Positions 1 through 9,862 of a stretch of DNA of 64,000 nt are shown here, piece by piece. Numbering within the stretch: the stretch's first letter is position 1; each line of letters opens with the position of its first letter. The notes under the pieces are model-generated. The model did no database searches and had not been told where the DNA came from. It saw nothing but the letters and a program-made list of their open reading frames with translations. A program made the position numbers and the translations under genes. Source of the DNA: Atrichornis clamosus (taxonomy: Eukaryota; Chordata; Aves; Passeriformes; Menuridae); contig WBMZ01010285.1 in NCBI GenBank assembly GCA_013400975.1, forward strand, positions 186,001 to 250,000, written 5' to 3'.

Positions 1-279
1 TTACCTTGTAATGGAAACATCTGCATTCAGCTTCATGGAAGGATCATCCACTTCATGGGTGTATCATGGAAGTACATTAGCTATCCTGTGAACTCAGTAA
101 TCCTGATCAAGTTATTCCTCACTTATGATAGAAACAATTGATTAGAGATACATTGGCACAAACATGCAATCGCAGCAACAAAATTATCCACATTTTCTAA
201 GTACTCCATATTTTACTCCTTATTTGTCAAATACTAAATTGTATTGAATAAATGAGACCAAAAAAAAAAAAAAAAAAAA
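1..279 (+). pseudogene. Possible 3' end of a retroposed mRNA copy, cut by the window edge
   Basis: Frame 1 is open from the first base for 46 codons to a TGA at 139-141. About 105 bases later comes a canonical AATAAA at 247-252, and an uninterrupted run of 20 A begins at 260, 13 bases after the start of the hexamer. A genomically encoded A-run at the normal cleavage distance behind AATAAA is what a reverse-transcribed, integrated polyadenylated mRNA leaves. I do not recognise the peptide (it starts LPCNGNICIQLHG and ends LTYDRNN). The 5' part and any left target-site duplication are outside the window. It could instead be an ordinary A-run next to a chance hexamer. Confidence 0.25.
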
Positions 280-3236
280 GGCAGTGAATCTAAGAAACCC
301 GTATTTGAAAACCAGTATTTAAAGATTACTGTTAGTCTGGAAGGCATTAAAAGGGGGGACATAAACGCTTAGTTCAGGTCTGGTTAAAAGATTTCCTGGC
401 TTGTCATTAAAGAAGAGATTTTCTGAGAGGCCCAAGAAGACAGTCTTGAAAGTTAAGCACAAAACTGGGCATTCAGACAAGTCTTTTTCTTGCCTGATTC
501 TGGGTGGGTTCATTTGACCTCTGGCAGCCCATGTAAGTCAGTTTATCAAAAAGAGTAACTAAATTGGGGTACTCGGTCTGAAAGATTTAAAGCCTGACAG
601 AGGTGATGAATCCTGTAGTTCAAACCTGAGTGAGCACAAGGTAAGAGCACAGGATTTCTCTTTAAGTCAAAGCCTCCCTCTGAAGCTTGGCACCCAGAGC
701 TGATGCCCAAAATAGACTCTGTGAAAAATTTTAGCCTGAATTTCCCTTTCCCTCAGCCTGAGCTCTTCAAACTGACATCTGATGTGAAGTAAAAAGGAAA
801 ATTATAAAGAGTATTATTAAATACTTTAGATGTTGCCTGGAAAGAAATAAGTTTTATTTGTGAAAAGCTATAGCTCCTATACCTGTGTGGCTGCAGAGGC
901 CAGATAGTTAAATGAAGAAAAAAGTAAACTGACAGCAGGAACAGAAGTAGGGAAACATCCTGACCCTGTGCACTGGGCTCCACCTATTCTGAAACAGACA
1001 GACAGACAGACAGCTTTTCACCACTGTATGATATGTCTGGCAACTTGAATGTGCCAACCTGCTGTGTTTTTTATTGGGGTGTATTTTCATCAGGCAAAGA
1101 TGTAGAAAGAATTATCTAAACCAAGCCATTTTCCTTATCTTTACTTCCCTTTACATTCTTGCTCAAAAGAAATTGAAAACAAATTAGTAACTTCTACTTT
1201 TAATATGGAATTTGCATTTTCCCTTATAGCATGGGTTCTCAATTCAGATAATAATTTGACTGAATCAGCGGTCATTCAGAAATGGTACAAATAGCTCTGG
1301 GTACTAAAACACAGCTTAAGAATAACTTCACACGAATTTAAAAAAACTGTCTTGCCATATTCATACAAGCTCAAGATAATTCAACTTTACAGTTTTGACA
1401 TCTGTAGCTTATTAGTCTCTTAAGTATGTAAAAACACCATTGGCATTTTTCATATTGCAAGTGTCTGGAGATAATGGCCGTGCAGATTTTATACAGAACG
1501 GTGCAAGTAAACTTGCCAAACTTTCATCATCACTCCTTCGGAAACTCTGAGGGGGCCGACTAAATTGGCATTTTGTTTGACATGTACACAGAATGTGCTT
1601 AGCATGCAGAACAAGCATGGCAATAAACCTTTTCTTAACAGCTGTGTTATTTTAGCTAATGATAAACATGTATCTAAAGCCACATATCACCACAACTTAA
1701 ACTGGTGAGAAAAGCTTAGTCACCCCATGGAAGGAGAGGCCATCACGACAGAGGAAGTTGCTTATTTATTCCTTGCTATACAATTAATTGTAAACACAGA
1801 CAAATATACAAACAGTTGTTCTAAATTAAGCAAAATTCATTCTCATTGTAGCTTATATTCTGTCTCTGACCTTGCTGCATCTTTTCTTTACCGACAGACT
1901 CCTACCCACATGAGTGCAATTACAACCAATCTCAGTGGAAGTTGGGATTCCATAACTGAGCAAAGTTTATTTTCCAGAAAGTTTCCTTGCAGTCTGAGGG
2001 CTTTGGAGGGCCAAAAGGCTCTTTTTGCAATTGTTGTGGCTCGTTCGATTGTGACTGCATTTGAAATGCAAAATATCTTGACATGTGAAATGCAGATGTT
2101 ACCGAGCAAGACAGTGTATCGATTTGGTTAAGCCATTTAATTTTGACAAACTGCCAAAACAACAATAAAAGAGTCGCAAACCTGAAATATTGGAGATTTC
2201 AGCAGCAGCTTAGATTGTCTCAAACCAGGACAGCAGCCTATAATGAACAGGGAGACAAAGAGTCCCCGGCAACCTCTAGGAAGGGATCAATGCTCTCCAT
2301 GGAACTGCAGTGACTGGGAATTTCAGACAGCACCCTTCGATTTTCTCTGAAATCTTATCTTTACAAAGTAAACAAACACAAGATAATAACCTTTAAACTT
2401 TCCACAGCCATTCATAAGAGGATTTGTTACTACAGAACAGCAGCAGACATTCAATATCAGTCTCTGCTCAATTCGTGGTACTCCTTGTATAAAAAACTCC
2501 ATCTTTTAAAAGGCACAGGTTGCAAATCCCAAAATTGTGACACTTAAAAATTAATAAAATTAATTAGGATGTCTCAGAAGCATTTTCCAGCTTTTCTCTG
2601 GATGTGCAGAGCTGTACACATCCTATCTTTCCAGTGAAAACTAAATTTATCATATAACCCACTGAGTCTGCAATTTGAAGTCTTAAAAAAACATTACATA
2701 CTACTGAAAACTGCAAAAACCCATATCTAAGTTTCGAAATGGGAAAAAATACCATTATTTTCATCATTTTTTTAAAAAAAGTGACTAAACTTGGATCAAA
2801 TTTTAAGATACTTTATTTTTTATGTAATTGCAATCAATCCAATTTTGGTTCCTATGTTCATAAATATCTGAAGCAAACTATGACAGAGCTTTTAAAGAGC
2901 ATGTGCCTAGTCCATATAGATATGTTAACTAAATACTTTAAAACATCCTCAAAATTAAGTTAATACTTATAAAAAAGCAGAATTTTTCAAACTCAACTTT
3001 ACATATCCATCTTCACAGAATTAAAAAAAAAAAGATATTTTACTTTAAAGGTTTGGCAAATGGCTTCTGATTCTTTGGAAACTACAGTATTTAGACTACA
3101 TTATCTCAATCTTCTTCAATCACAATTGTATCATTTCATTACACTGGATATAGAAAAATAGTAAGAGGTAAGTGCTGCTACATTACTCCTTGTATTATTT
3201 TTTATGGCAATTTGCAGGACACCAAGAGTAAACCCA
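280..3236. other. Unique AT-rich sequence, no gene seen
   Basis: There is no coding exon I can support here. The only simple repeat is an ACAG/GACA tract at 994-1013. The stretch at about 1690-2330 is less A/T-homopolymeric than its surroundings, which makes it worth testing for conservation. A 134-codon plus-strand frame at 1727-2131 runs through it but has no splice or family signature. Confidence 0.6.
994..1013 (+). repeat. (ACAG)n microsatellite, 5 units
   Basis: Five perfect tandem copies of the ACAG/GACA tetranucleotide are read directly from the sequence. Confidence 0.9.
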
Positions 3237-3320
3237 ACACTTTACAAACCAGAGAGAAAGGTCATTACTCCAGAGAGCTTACAACTACAGCAAACAAACT
3301 GAGGAGACAGGAGGAGATTC
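3237..3320 (+). repeat. Ancient amniote interspersed-repeat remnant
   Basis: The segment has, in order, CACTTTACAAACCAGAG, AAGGTCATTACTCC, AGAGCTTACAAC and AAACTGAGGAGACAGGAGG. This order and wording resemble the conserved portion of an old amniote dispersed repeat that has a TTTACAAA block, a purine-rich spacer, AGAGCTTACAA and then an ACTGAGG-type tail. It is heavily diverged and the ends are approximate. The family identity is from memory and was not confirmed by a search. Confidence 0.4.
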
Positions 3321-4510
3321 CTCTTTAATATATTAGTGTATCATCATTAAAGAGATTCCCAAGGCAAGTAGCATCAAAACAGCATTGAAAGTTGGCAAAA
3401 AGGGGCACATTTTGCTCCTTGCCCTTCCTTACTCACAACGTGCACCTTGAAACAGCAGGCAGATGCACATCAACTCACTTCTCCATCACAGGCACAGAAG
3501 GGAAGGCACGGAAACACATTGTTCAGGAGACACAAGGAAACTGTACCTGCCAAAAAGATGTTTTTTTTAAATTTCTTTGATTAAGAAATCTAGTCCTTAA
3601 TGCTCTCTGCCAAGGTGTGCACTCCTTTGAATTGAAAGAATCCATGCCTCCATAACCCAGGAAATTTCCTTTCTGGCCTTACGCAGCATCATCAAACTTC
3701 TCCTGCTACTTTTGAGTTAGACACATCATAGATCCATCACTTACTACTGTCTACATGTCACCAGAATCTTCCCCACACCTAAGAAAGTAAGGAAGCTTGA
3801 AATAAACTGTGAGGGGACAAACACAACCTGCCATAGGCAGGACATGTTTAAACCTCTACGCATGACTGGTAGGATAAAGTAGGTGCAGCACATTAATGTG
3901 TAAGACAAAATGATGTTCAATCTAGAAATAAAATACTTGCTCAAAATTATGTTTTAATCCTATTTTTCTCTCCGCCACTATCCCCAATCTCACCTACCCC
4001 TACTTTCCACCCAAAAACCCCTTGGAGAAGTTTACCATTTCGCTAAGGGAGAAAAAGGAAAAAAACAAAAACAAAAGAAAGCAGAGCAAATACCAGTAAA
4101 GAGAAGGTAAAAATGCTGAACATCTTTAGCATCAGTCAATCCCAACAGTAATGTAGAGGAAAAAATTATTACTCAAAAAGATGGTTTTTTTAGAAATTAT
4201 TTTAGTGATCACTCTCAGATTTACAAAATATTAAGGTTTCATTTGTAATTGATTAACATAGATTATCACTTTCTGTACCCACTGCAGACAATTAATTTTA
4301 CATTATTAATCATTATAAACAAAAAGTGGCTATCAATTAGCATGGTATTTTCTTTAAAAGATGTATAGCTGATAATTAACAAGGTATCAATACAACAAGG
4401 TATCAAGTGTAACTGGCAATTGCTTGCCCATTCATTAAAAGAATCATTCCTTTGTTATTACTTGTTCATGACTATAAACCTGAATATAAAGTGGAACATT
4501 ATTGTCTCAC
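3321..4510. other. Unique sequence, no gene seen
   Basis: This is AT-rich DNA with A-rich stretches around 4050-4130 and no recognisable repeat. An imperfect local duplication of ACAAGGTATCAA occurs at about 4380-4406. Nothing here supports a gene. Confidence 0.6.
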
Positions 4511-4575
4511 CTCCTGCCGATCCAACCGCCCAGCCTGCATTGCTAGAAGAAAATTATTGAAGATGTTTTCTGTGG
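4511..4575 (-). CDS. Candidate internal coding exon, unknown gene
   Basis: On the minus strand a pyrimidine-rich tract ending in GAGTTAG precedes base 4575. A donor of the form GGCAGGAG followed by GTGAGAC sits at 4510/4511. The 65 bases between are open in one frame: two bases that complete a split codon, then 21 codons ending FLLAMQAGRLDRQE. The 3' half is GC- and CpG-rich (GGGCGGTTGGATCGGCAGG) inside very AT-rich DNA, as expected where coding constraint has kept CpGs. I do not recognise the peptide. The acceptor choice is uncertain, since TTCTTCTAG and GCCACAG also lie upstream of parts of it. A conserved regulatory element or a cryptic exon would look similar. Confidence 0.3.
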
Positions 4576-4781
4576 CTAACTCAGGAAAATGTCAGGAAAA
4601 GTTAACAGTGAGGTTGGCTCTTGTTTAACAAAAGCCAAGAGAGAGGTACTGCATTTCCCTAATAACTCCCAATCATAATGCTTAGAAAAGAGGGAATATA
4701 ATTTACCAGGTGTACACATAATCTTTGCTGAATTATCAAAACACTGTAATGAAAACAGGAAGCTGCTAAAATGCAGAAACG

Positions 4782-4790
4782 CCCCCCCCC
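4782..4790 (+). repeat. Homopolymer C9
   Basis: This is a run of nine cytosines, useful only as a note on likely sequencing or assembly error. Confidence 0.9.
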
Positions 4791-5914
4791 AAGCCATATG
4801 TAGGTAAAGAATCAAATAGCTTAGCTTGATAATATGGGAGACCAATTAAGAGCTTGGATCAGTCAATTACTGTGAGAGAAAAGTTTTCCTGGACTATGTT
4901 CAAGCTGACCAAATGGCCTGTGTTAGGCAGAAGTGTCTGGCTTTCAGTACACCCAAATATTCTTTTTGGACTTGTTATTTTGCTAGTCAAGTGTACACCC
5001 ACCATGATAACTTCACCTCATACACATCCACACTACTTTAGATTTTATTTGCAATTTACTTCTGTAAATTCAAACCACTTTCAGCGTCTTTATCCTGACT
5101 ATTATCAAATCTGTACTACTTTTGTCAGCTTTTGTTTTTTAAATAAAAGTTGTTCCTGTTAGACAACATTCTTCAAACACTGAGCAAGTGGAATAAAGTG
5201 GCATGGTTTATTGTGTTTTCCAATGAAGCATTTAACAAGAATTCCAGAAAGAAATCTTTTTATACCTAGACATATTGGAGACTGTTAGGAAGATACTTTA
5301 TTTACTTTTACTATAAACCAATGTCAGGTTTTATTTTGCTGCTGTTCTAAATTTGTAAACATTTTTAAATGTTATGTTTAACAAATTATCATGTGACTAA
5401 AAGCTAAGGTCAAACATAGTCGTGTGTGATACACCATTCTTGGTGTACCAAGCAATAAGTAATGTGAATTGTGTGCCTCAGTTGCACTCAGTGAGAACTG
5501 CACTACAGCATCAAGTCCTAGGAGAAAAAGGGATTTTAGTTCTACTCGATTTTTAAGTTGTATTCTTACACATGCAAATAAGCTGACAAAAATCAAGCTC
5601 TTCCCTTGTCTTCATACTCTCAACCCTTCAGAAGGGTTGAGGCTGGATGAAGCCCAAGCCATCCATGATCCAGCACGGCTCCCTGCAAATGCCAGAGAGC
5701 AGACGTTTTGGAGCAGTGGGAAATAAGAGCACTGGAGACGCTGGCTGCTCTTCCAATGGGTTTTCTACCAGGAGACTTCAAAGACAGAGCACAAAATGCT
5801 AAACAAGCACCCAAGTGCATTGGAAACTGCATTTGGCAGCCGAAGGTAGGCAAATAGCATAGGAATGACCTCGCATAGCACAGACCTAACAAAACTGTGC
5901 TGTAAGGTCAAACA
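4791..5914. other. Unique sequence, no gene seen
   Basis: The stretch is AT-rich to about 5400, then nearer balanced composition up to the CR1 element. Open frames on both strands overlap each other between 5378 and 5962, and none has a family signature. It contains the perfect hairpin at 5619-5641. Confidence 0.55.
5619..5641. repeat. Perfect inverted repeat, 11-bp arms, 1-nt centre
   Basis: The left arm CTCAACCCTTC is followed by a single A and then its exact reverse complement GAAGGGTTGAG. No poly-T tract or other terminator-like context is present. Confidence 0.9.
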
Positions 5915-6132
5915 GTTGCACGGGAGGAGGTTTAGACTGGATATTAGGAAAAGTAGCTTCACTGAAAGGATAGTCAGGCACTGGAACAGGCTCCCCAGGG
6001 AAGTAGTGGAATCATAAGGTGTGCAGATGTGGTGCTTAGGGATGTGGTTTAGTGGTGCACTTGTCAGTGCTGGGTGGACAGTTGAAGCAGATGATCTTAG
6101 TGGTCTTTCTGACCCTTAGCAATTCTCTCTTA
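5915..6132 (+). mobile_element. CR1 LINE, 3' end fragment (old copy)
   Basis: The fragment runs through the characteristic CR1 3' landmarks in order: GGAGGTTTAGACTGGATATTAGGAAAA, CACTGGAACAGGCTCCCCAGGGAAGT, GTGCTTAGGGATGTGGTTTAGTGG, and GATGATCTTAGTGGTCTTTC near the end. CR1 is the dominant LINE of birds, and its copies are normally 5'-truncated like this one. The terminal ATTCTATG-type repeats are eroded to AATTCTCTC, so the copy is old. No open reverse transcriptase frame remains. Confidence 0.85.
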
Positions 6133-6264
6133 TGAAGGGAGATCCCTACACTTTATTTACATACATGAAGAAGGACTGTTGCATAGGAAGTCAGGCACCT
6201 TGCAGTTTGCACAGTAGCTAAATCAGCTGGTACCTTCTTTGTGAGTGTCTGAGAATAAACTTAC

Positions 6265-6303
6265 TTTCAACAGTAAAGCAGCAGCTGTGATCACAATCAG
6301 TGC
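6265..6303 (-). CDS. Candidate short internal exon, unknown gene
   Basis: On the minus strand an excellent acceptor, with a long pyrimidine tract TTTTCTTCCCTCTTTCTCTTTGAG, precedes base 6303. A donor AAA followed by GTAAGTTT sits at 6264/6265. The 39 bases between are open in two frames. Phase 0 gives the hydrophobic ALIVITAAALLLK, which would suit a membrane segment. The other frame gives TDCDHSCCFTVE with split codons and would be phase-compatible with the 4511-4575 segment. The same interval also has a plus-strand reading between an acceptor-like TTTCAACAG and AAAG|GTAAGA. Very short open segments between splice-like motifs are common by chance, so only the splice sites count as evidence. 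Confidence 0.22.
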
Positions 6304-8524
6304 CTCAAAGAGAAAGAGGGAAGAAAACGTAAAGGTAAGATACCAAACTCGAATTATCCAACTTGTCAGTCTTCAACAGACATCAGGAATGGAAAAATCA
6401 AAGCCTAATAAAACACTGTGACCCTGGACAGTGATTTGCCTAACTTAAATAAGCAAGAACTGTGGTGCATAGAAACAACCAGTGAAGTAACGCTTGGAAG
6501 ATGAACTCTCATCTATCCTTAAATGCCTGGCAAAGAAAGCACTGGTTGAACAGAAGAACGAACAGTGCTTAAACATACTCAGAAAAGCAGACTCAAAATG
6601 CTTTTCCTTTTTAAACAAACATTTAGAGAACAGACCATCCTGGTGAATGAGAACTTCTGAACTAACCAAGTGGGGTGAAGGAACAGTTATTAGTGAAGAA
6701 ATAAAATAGGAAGCAAAAGGAGGAAGAGCATTTCCTCTTTGCAGAGCTTCGTTTCAGACTGCAGTCCCATAACTGAAGTGATGAGATAAACCCTTCCCTC
6801 ACTAAATAGGAAATGTCTCTTCGTCACAGTAGAAAAAATGCCGGATCAGTTAGAACTCAGAGATTTAAGTCTGAAATTAAACAGTCTGCATGACGGACAC
6901 ATACATTTATGAACAATTACATCCAGGATAAGAGGTTATCTATGAATGCAAATGTCCTGCAAGACATTAGGAATAGTTGACAAGTCTGATATATTGTGTT
7001 ATGGCTGAAAGTTACTTATTTTCTTTTTAGCTGTATTAACACATGTTATAAAACATATATATGCTTTATGTGAAGTGTTTAAGTATAACCAGGTGCCAAA
7101 TAAAAGTGCAAGAGTATAGTGATAGGTAAGCTACTTGAAATCATACTTTAGTTGCACCTATTTTATTATTTAATGTTACATACACAAATTATACACCACG
7201 CTCACAACATTTTATGAACTATATTAAATATTAAAAGCCTGAGAGGAAAAAAGGCATAAGGCTTTAAACAGGAGGAGAGAGTCAAACATTACTGTAAAGT
7301 GTAAGATAGAACAAAAAATATAAGATAGTTGTATTTTTTTAATTTTCTTTTTTTTCCAAATGTCCATCCACTAGAGAGAACAACTACTAACTTTGCTTGG
7401 CAAATGGTCATATGTAACTACCAGGAATTATTGCAAGAAGAGGATGCATTTTTCTCATTAGAAGGTAAAGAAACAAAGGAAGACTGGAAATGAGAATAAT
7501 ACAATTCCCAGAACGGGTAACACACTTTGGGGAACACTGCAGTAGGCGAGACTTGAAATCACCCATCCTAACTCAAAGAGCCAGTTTTAAGGCTTTAGAA
7601 CTTTCAATGTTTGCTTTTCTTTCCCACTGTCTAAATTAAGGCACTTTATAAGCCCTATTGATTCTACCCATTAAACTGTGGATTTTGAGATTACGAGGAA
7701 CAACAGAACTTTTCAGAGTGGACTGCAGCCCCACGGTAGAAGGGCGCAGGAGCTAACTCCAGCAGACGTGACCTTTAGAAAGCAGTATTATTCACCCTCT
7801 GCTCGCGGGCGCTTTGACACATTAGCACTTTGCGAGATCTCCAGGCAGTATTTTATCAGCAGGGCCCATCCAGGCATGATGTGCACTTTCACAGTGCATT
7901 AGCATATCCAGAGGAGGAACGCTGTGGACTGCAATGGCCTTTCCTTGTAGGACAGAGTTGAAGTGTGAAACAACATTACTGACATTCTCACTGACATCCA
8001 GGAGCTCCTCTGCATATCCAAAATTCATAAGCATGTAAAACCTAGCACTGTATAGAGAAGAAACTAATTTCCAGAGCAGCTTACTTGTTGGTACATTAAT
8101 CTTTGACCTGCTCAGGGTCTTGTATTCTGAAGAGTTCATCATCTTAACTTTTTCCTCCTTACCTTGCATGTTAAGAAAATACTGGTCTAAATTCTACATA
8201 CAAGCTGAATGCTGAAGTTTAAAAAGAAATCAAATGTATTCGACAATGTAAACAGAAACCTTGCTTCTCACCTTACATCTGTACTGACCAGAAGTAACCC
8301 TGGTGAAATCAGTCAGCACAGGTATACAAAGAGAGGGAATCTGGTCCAAGGAGTAACATAACCCACTGTACGCAGACACAACCCAGCAGAAGAAAGAGCT
8401 GATGAACTGATCTGAGCTCACACAGAAAGATGGCAGAGCAGCCTGTAAGATTTTTCTTCCTTAATCAACAACCAGTTTTGCAGTCAGTGGTTCTGGGGGT
8501 CACTGAATCCTGGTCATCTGAGCA

Positions 8525-8551
8525 GGGAATTCTCGCATTGCAAGAATTCCC
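8525..8551. repeat. Inverted repeat (9-bp arms) overlapping a short tandem duplication
   Basis: GGGAATTCT, a 9-base loop CGCATTGCA and AGAATTCCC form a perfect stem. The unit GAATTCTCGCATTGC is also repeated directly as GAATTCCCGCATTGC starting 17 bases later, so inverted and direct symmetry share the same bases. Confidence 0.85.
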
Positions 8552-9832
8552 GCATTGCTCAAATCGCAAACAGCAGTCTACGTTTACTCCAAACCATTTT
8601 GTAGCACATGACCTGGGGGGCTACGACCAGACACAGACCTAGCTCATTATTATTAAAAACATTTCAAGCTGCTTCAAAATATAACTTTCAAATTCTACTA
8701 ATGAAAAATTGTTTTTTCTCTTTCCTGTTTTATCAAACATAGCAAAGGAGCAGAAACGTGGGCTGCAAGCCCTTGGTTCTGAGCACTTTTGCCCATGTCT
8801 GACTGGTTCCAGCAGTTTCTGAAACACACTGAAGGTGCTCCTGAGGAGAGATCATTTCGACTTCACTGCTGCAGTTTTGTCAGCTCTAAGACACAACATA
8901 GCTCATTGCTTGAAAAAAGAGAAACAACAGGCATTCTTCCCCTTAAAAGTATTGGGATAAGGAATTTGGTTTGACAATTACAATACTGAGACACACTCTT
9001 TTGGATCTGGATGTGACTTTTACAAGGATATACATTAGTAGGAACCCAAGAGGTTCTTCTTAAATAATAGATGCTAAACAAGCCAGAAGAATTTAATCTT
9101 ACAGAGGCAAACTGAACTGACTATCCCAGGTGTAACAGTGCTTCCCAAAGGATTTGCACCAAGAATTTACCTATTTAGTTTAACATTTTTATAACCAAGC
9201 TTCCTATTATAAGCCCTAACTTTTCTTAAAAGGCATTTCTATCACCATACCACAGTATGATACTTTTTACTCAATTCTGCAGTCATAAATAATCATGTTT
9301 ATATTATAAAATTTTGGCTAATGTTACATAGAGAAGCCAACTTTAATCTGCATAAATCAATTTCAAAATAAATACTGCAAGTTAATGTTCCATCTTCTTT
9401 GTTCTGCATCTTTGTCTTTAGGCTTGAGCACTAAGTGATGAAGTTTATCTCATACGTAAGACGTGCCACTAACACTAATCTATTCCCTCCCCAAAACATC
9501 AACAAAAGGAGCTATGGGTCATTGAGCCAAAAAATTAAATGCTGAAATGTACATCCAACAATGCTACCCTTCACTAGCAGATATCCTGTGGAGAAAAAAA
9601 GTCAAACAAATGCAACTCGAATGTCTAGCCAAAAGAAAACGTCCAGAAAAGAACAAGCTTTCGTCCCACTCTTCAGGACGAAAAGTATCTTGTTACAGCT
9701 TCAAATCTTCTGCATCGTCTGCTTAAGCACAGCTAGAACATGTGGAGAAAATTTATGGTATTTTATCATGGTTGGCTTGGGGGAAGGAAGAGGTTTCTCT
9801 GTGAGGTCAGGCACAGGAAATTATTAGCTTTT

Positions 9833-9862
9833 TTCCTTCCTTCCTTCCTTCCTTCCCTCCTT
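9833..9862 (+). repeat. (TTCC)n microsatellite
   Basis: The tract is about seven tandem TTCC units with one TCCC interruption near the 3' end. It is a pyrimidine-only tract on the plus strand. Confidence 0.9.

Noticed and set aside
1..47. Possible minus-strand exon ending ATTACAAG|GTAA at the left edge
   Set aside because: The frame is open only for about 18 codons and the only upstream AG has no pyrimidine tract.
8230..8421. Minus-strand frame containing an immunoglobulin-like phrase (SGQYRCKV)
   Set aside because: The phrase is short, the other conserved positions of an Ig domain are missing, and the supporting splice segment is only 28 bases.
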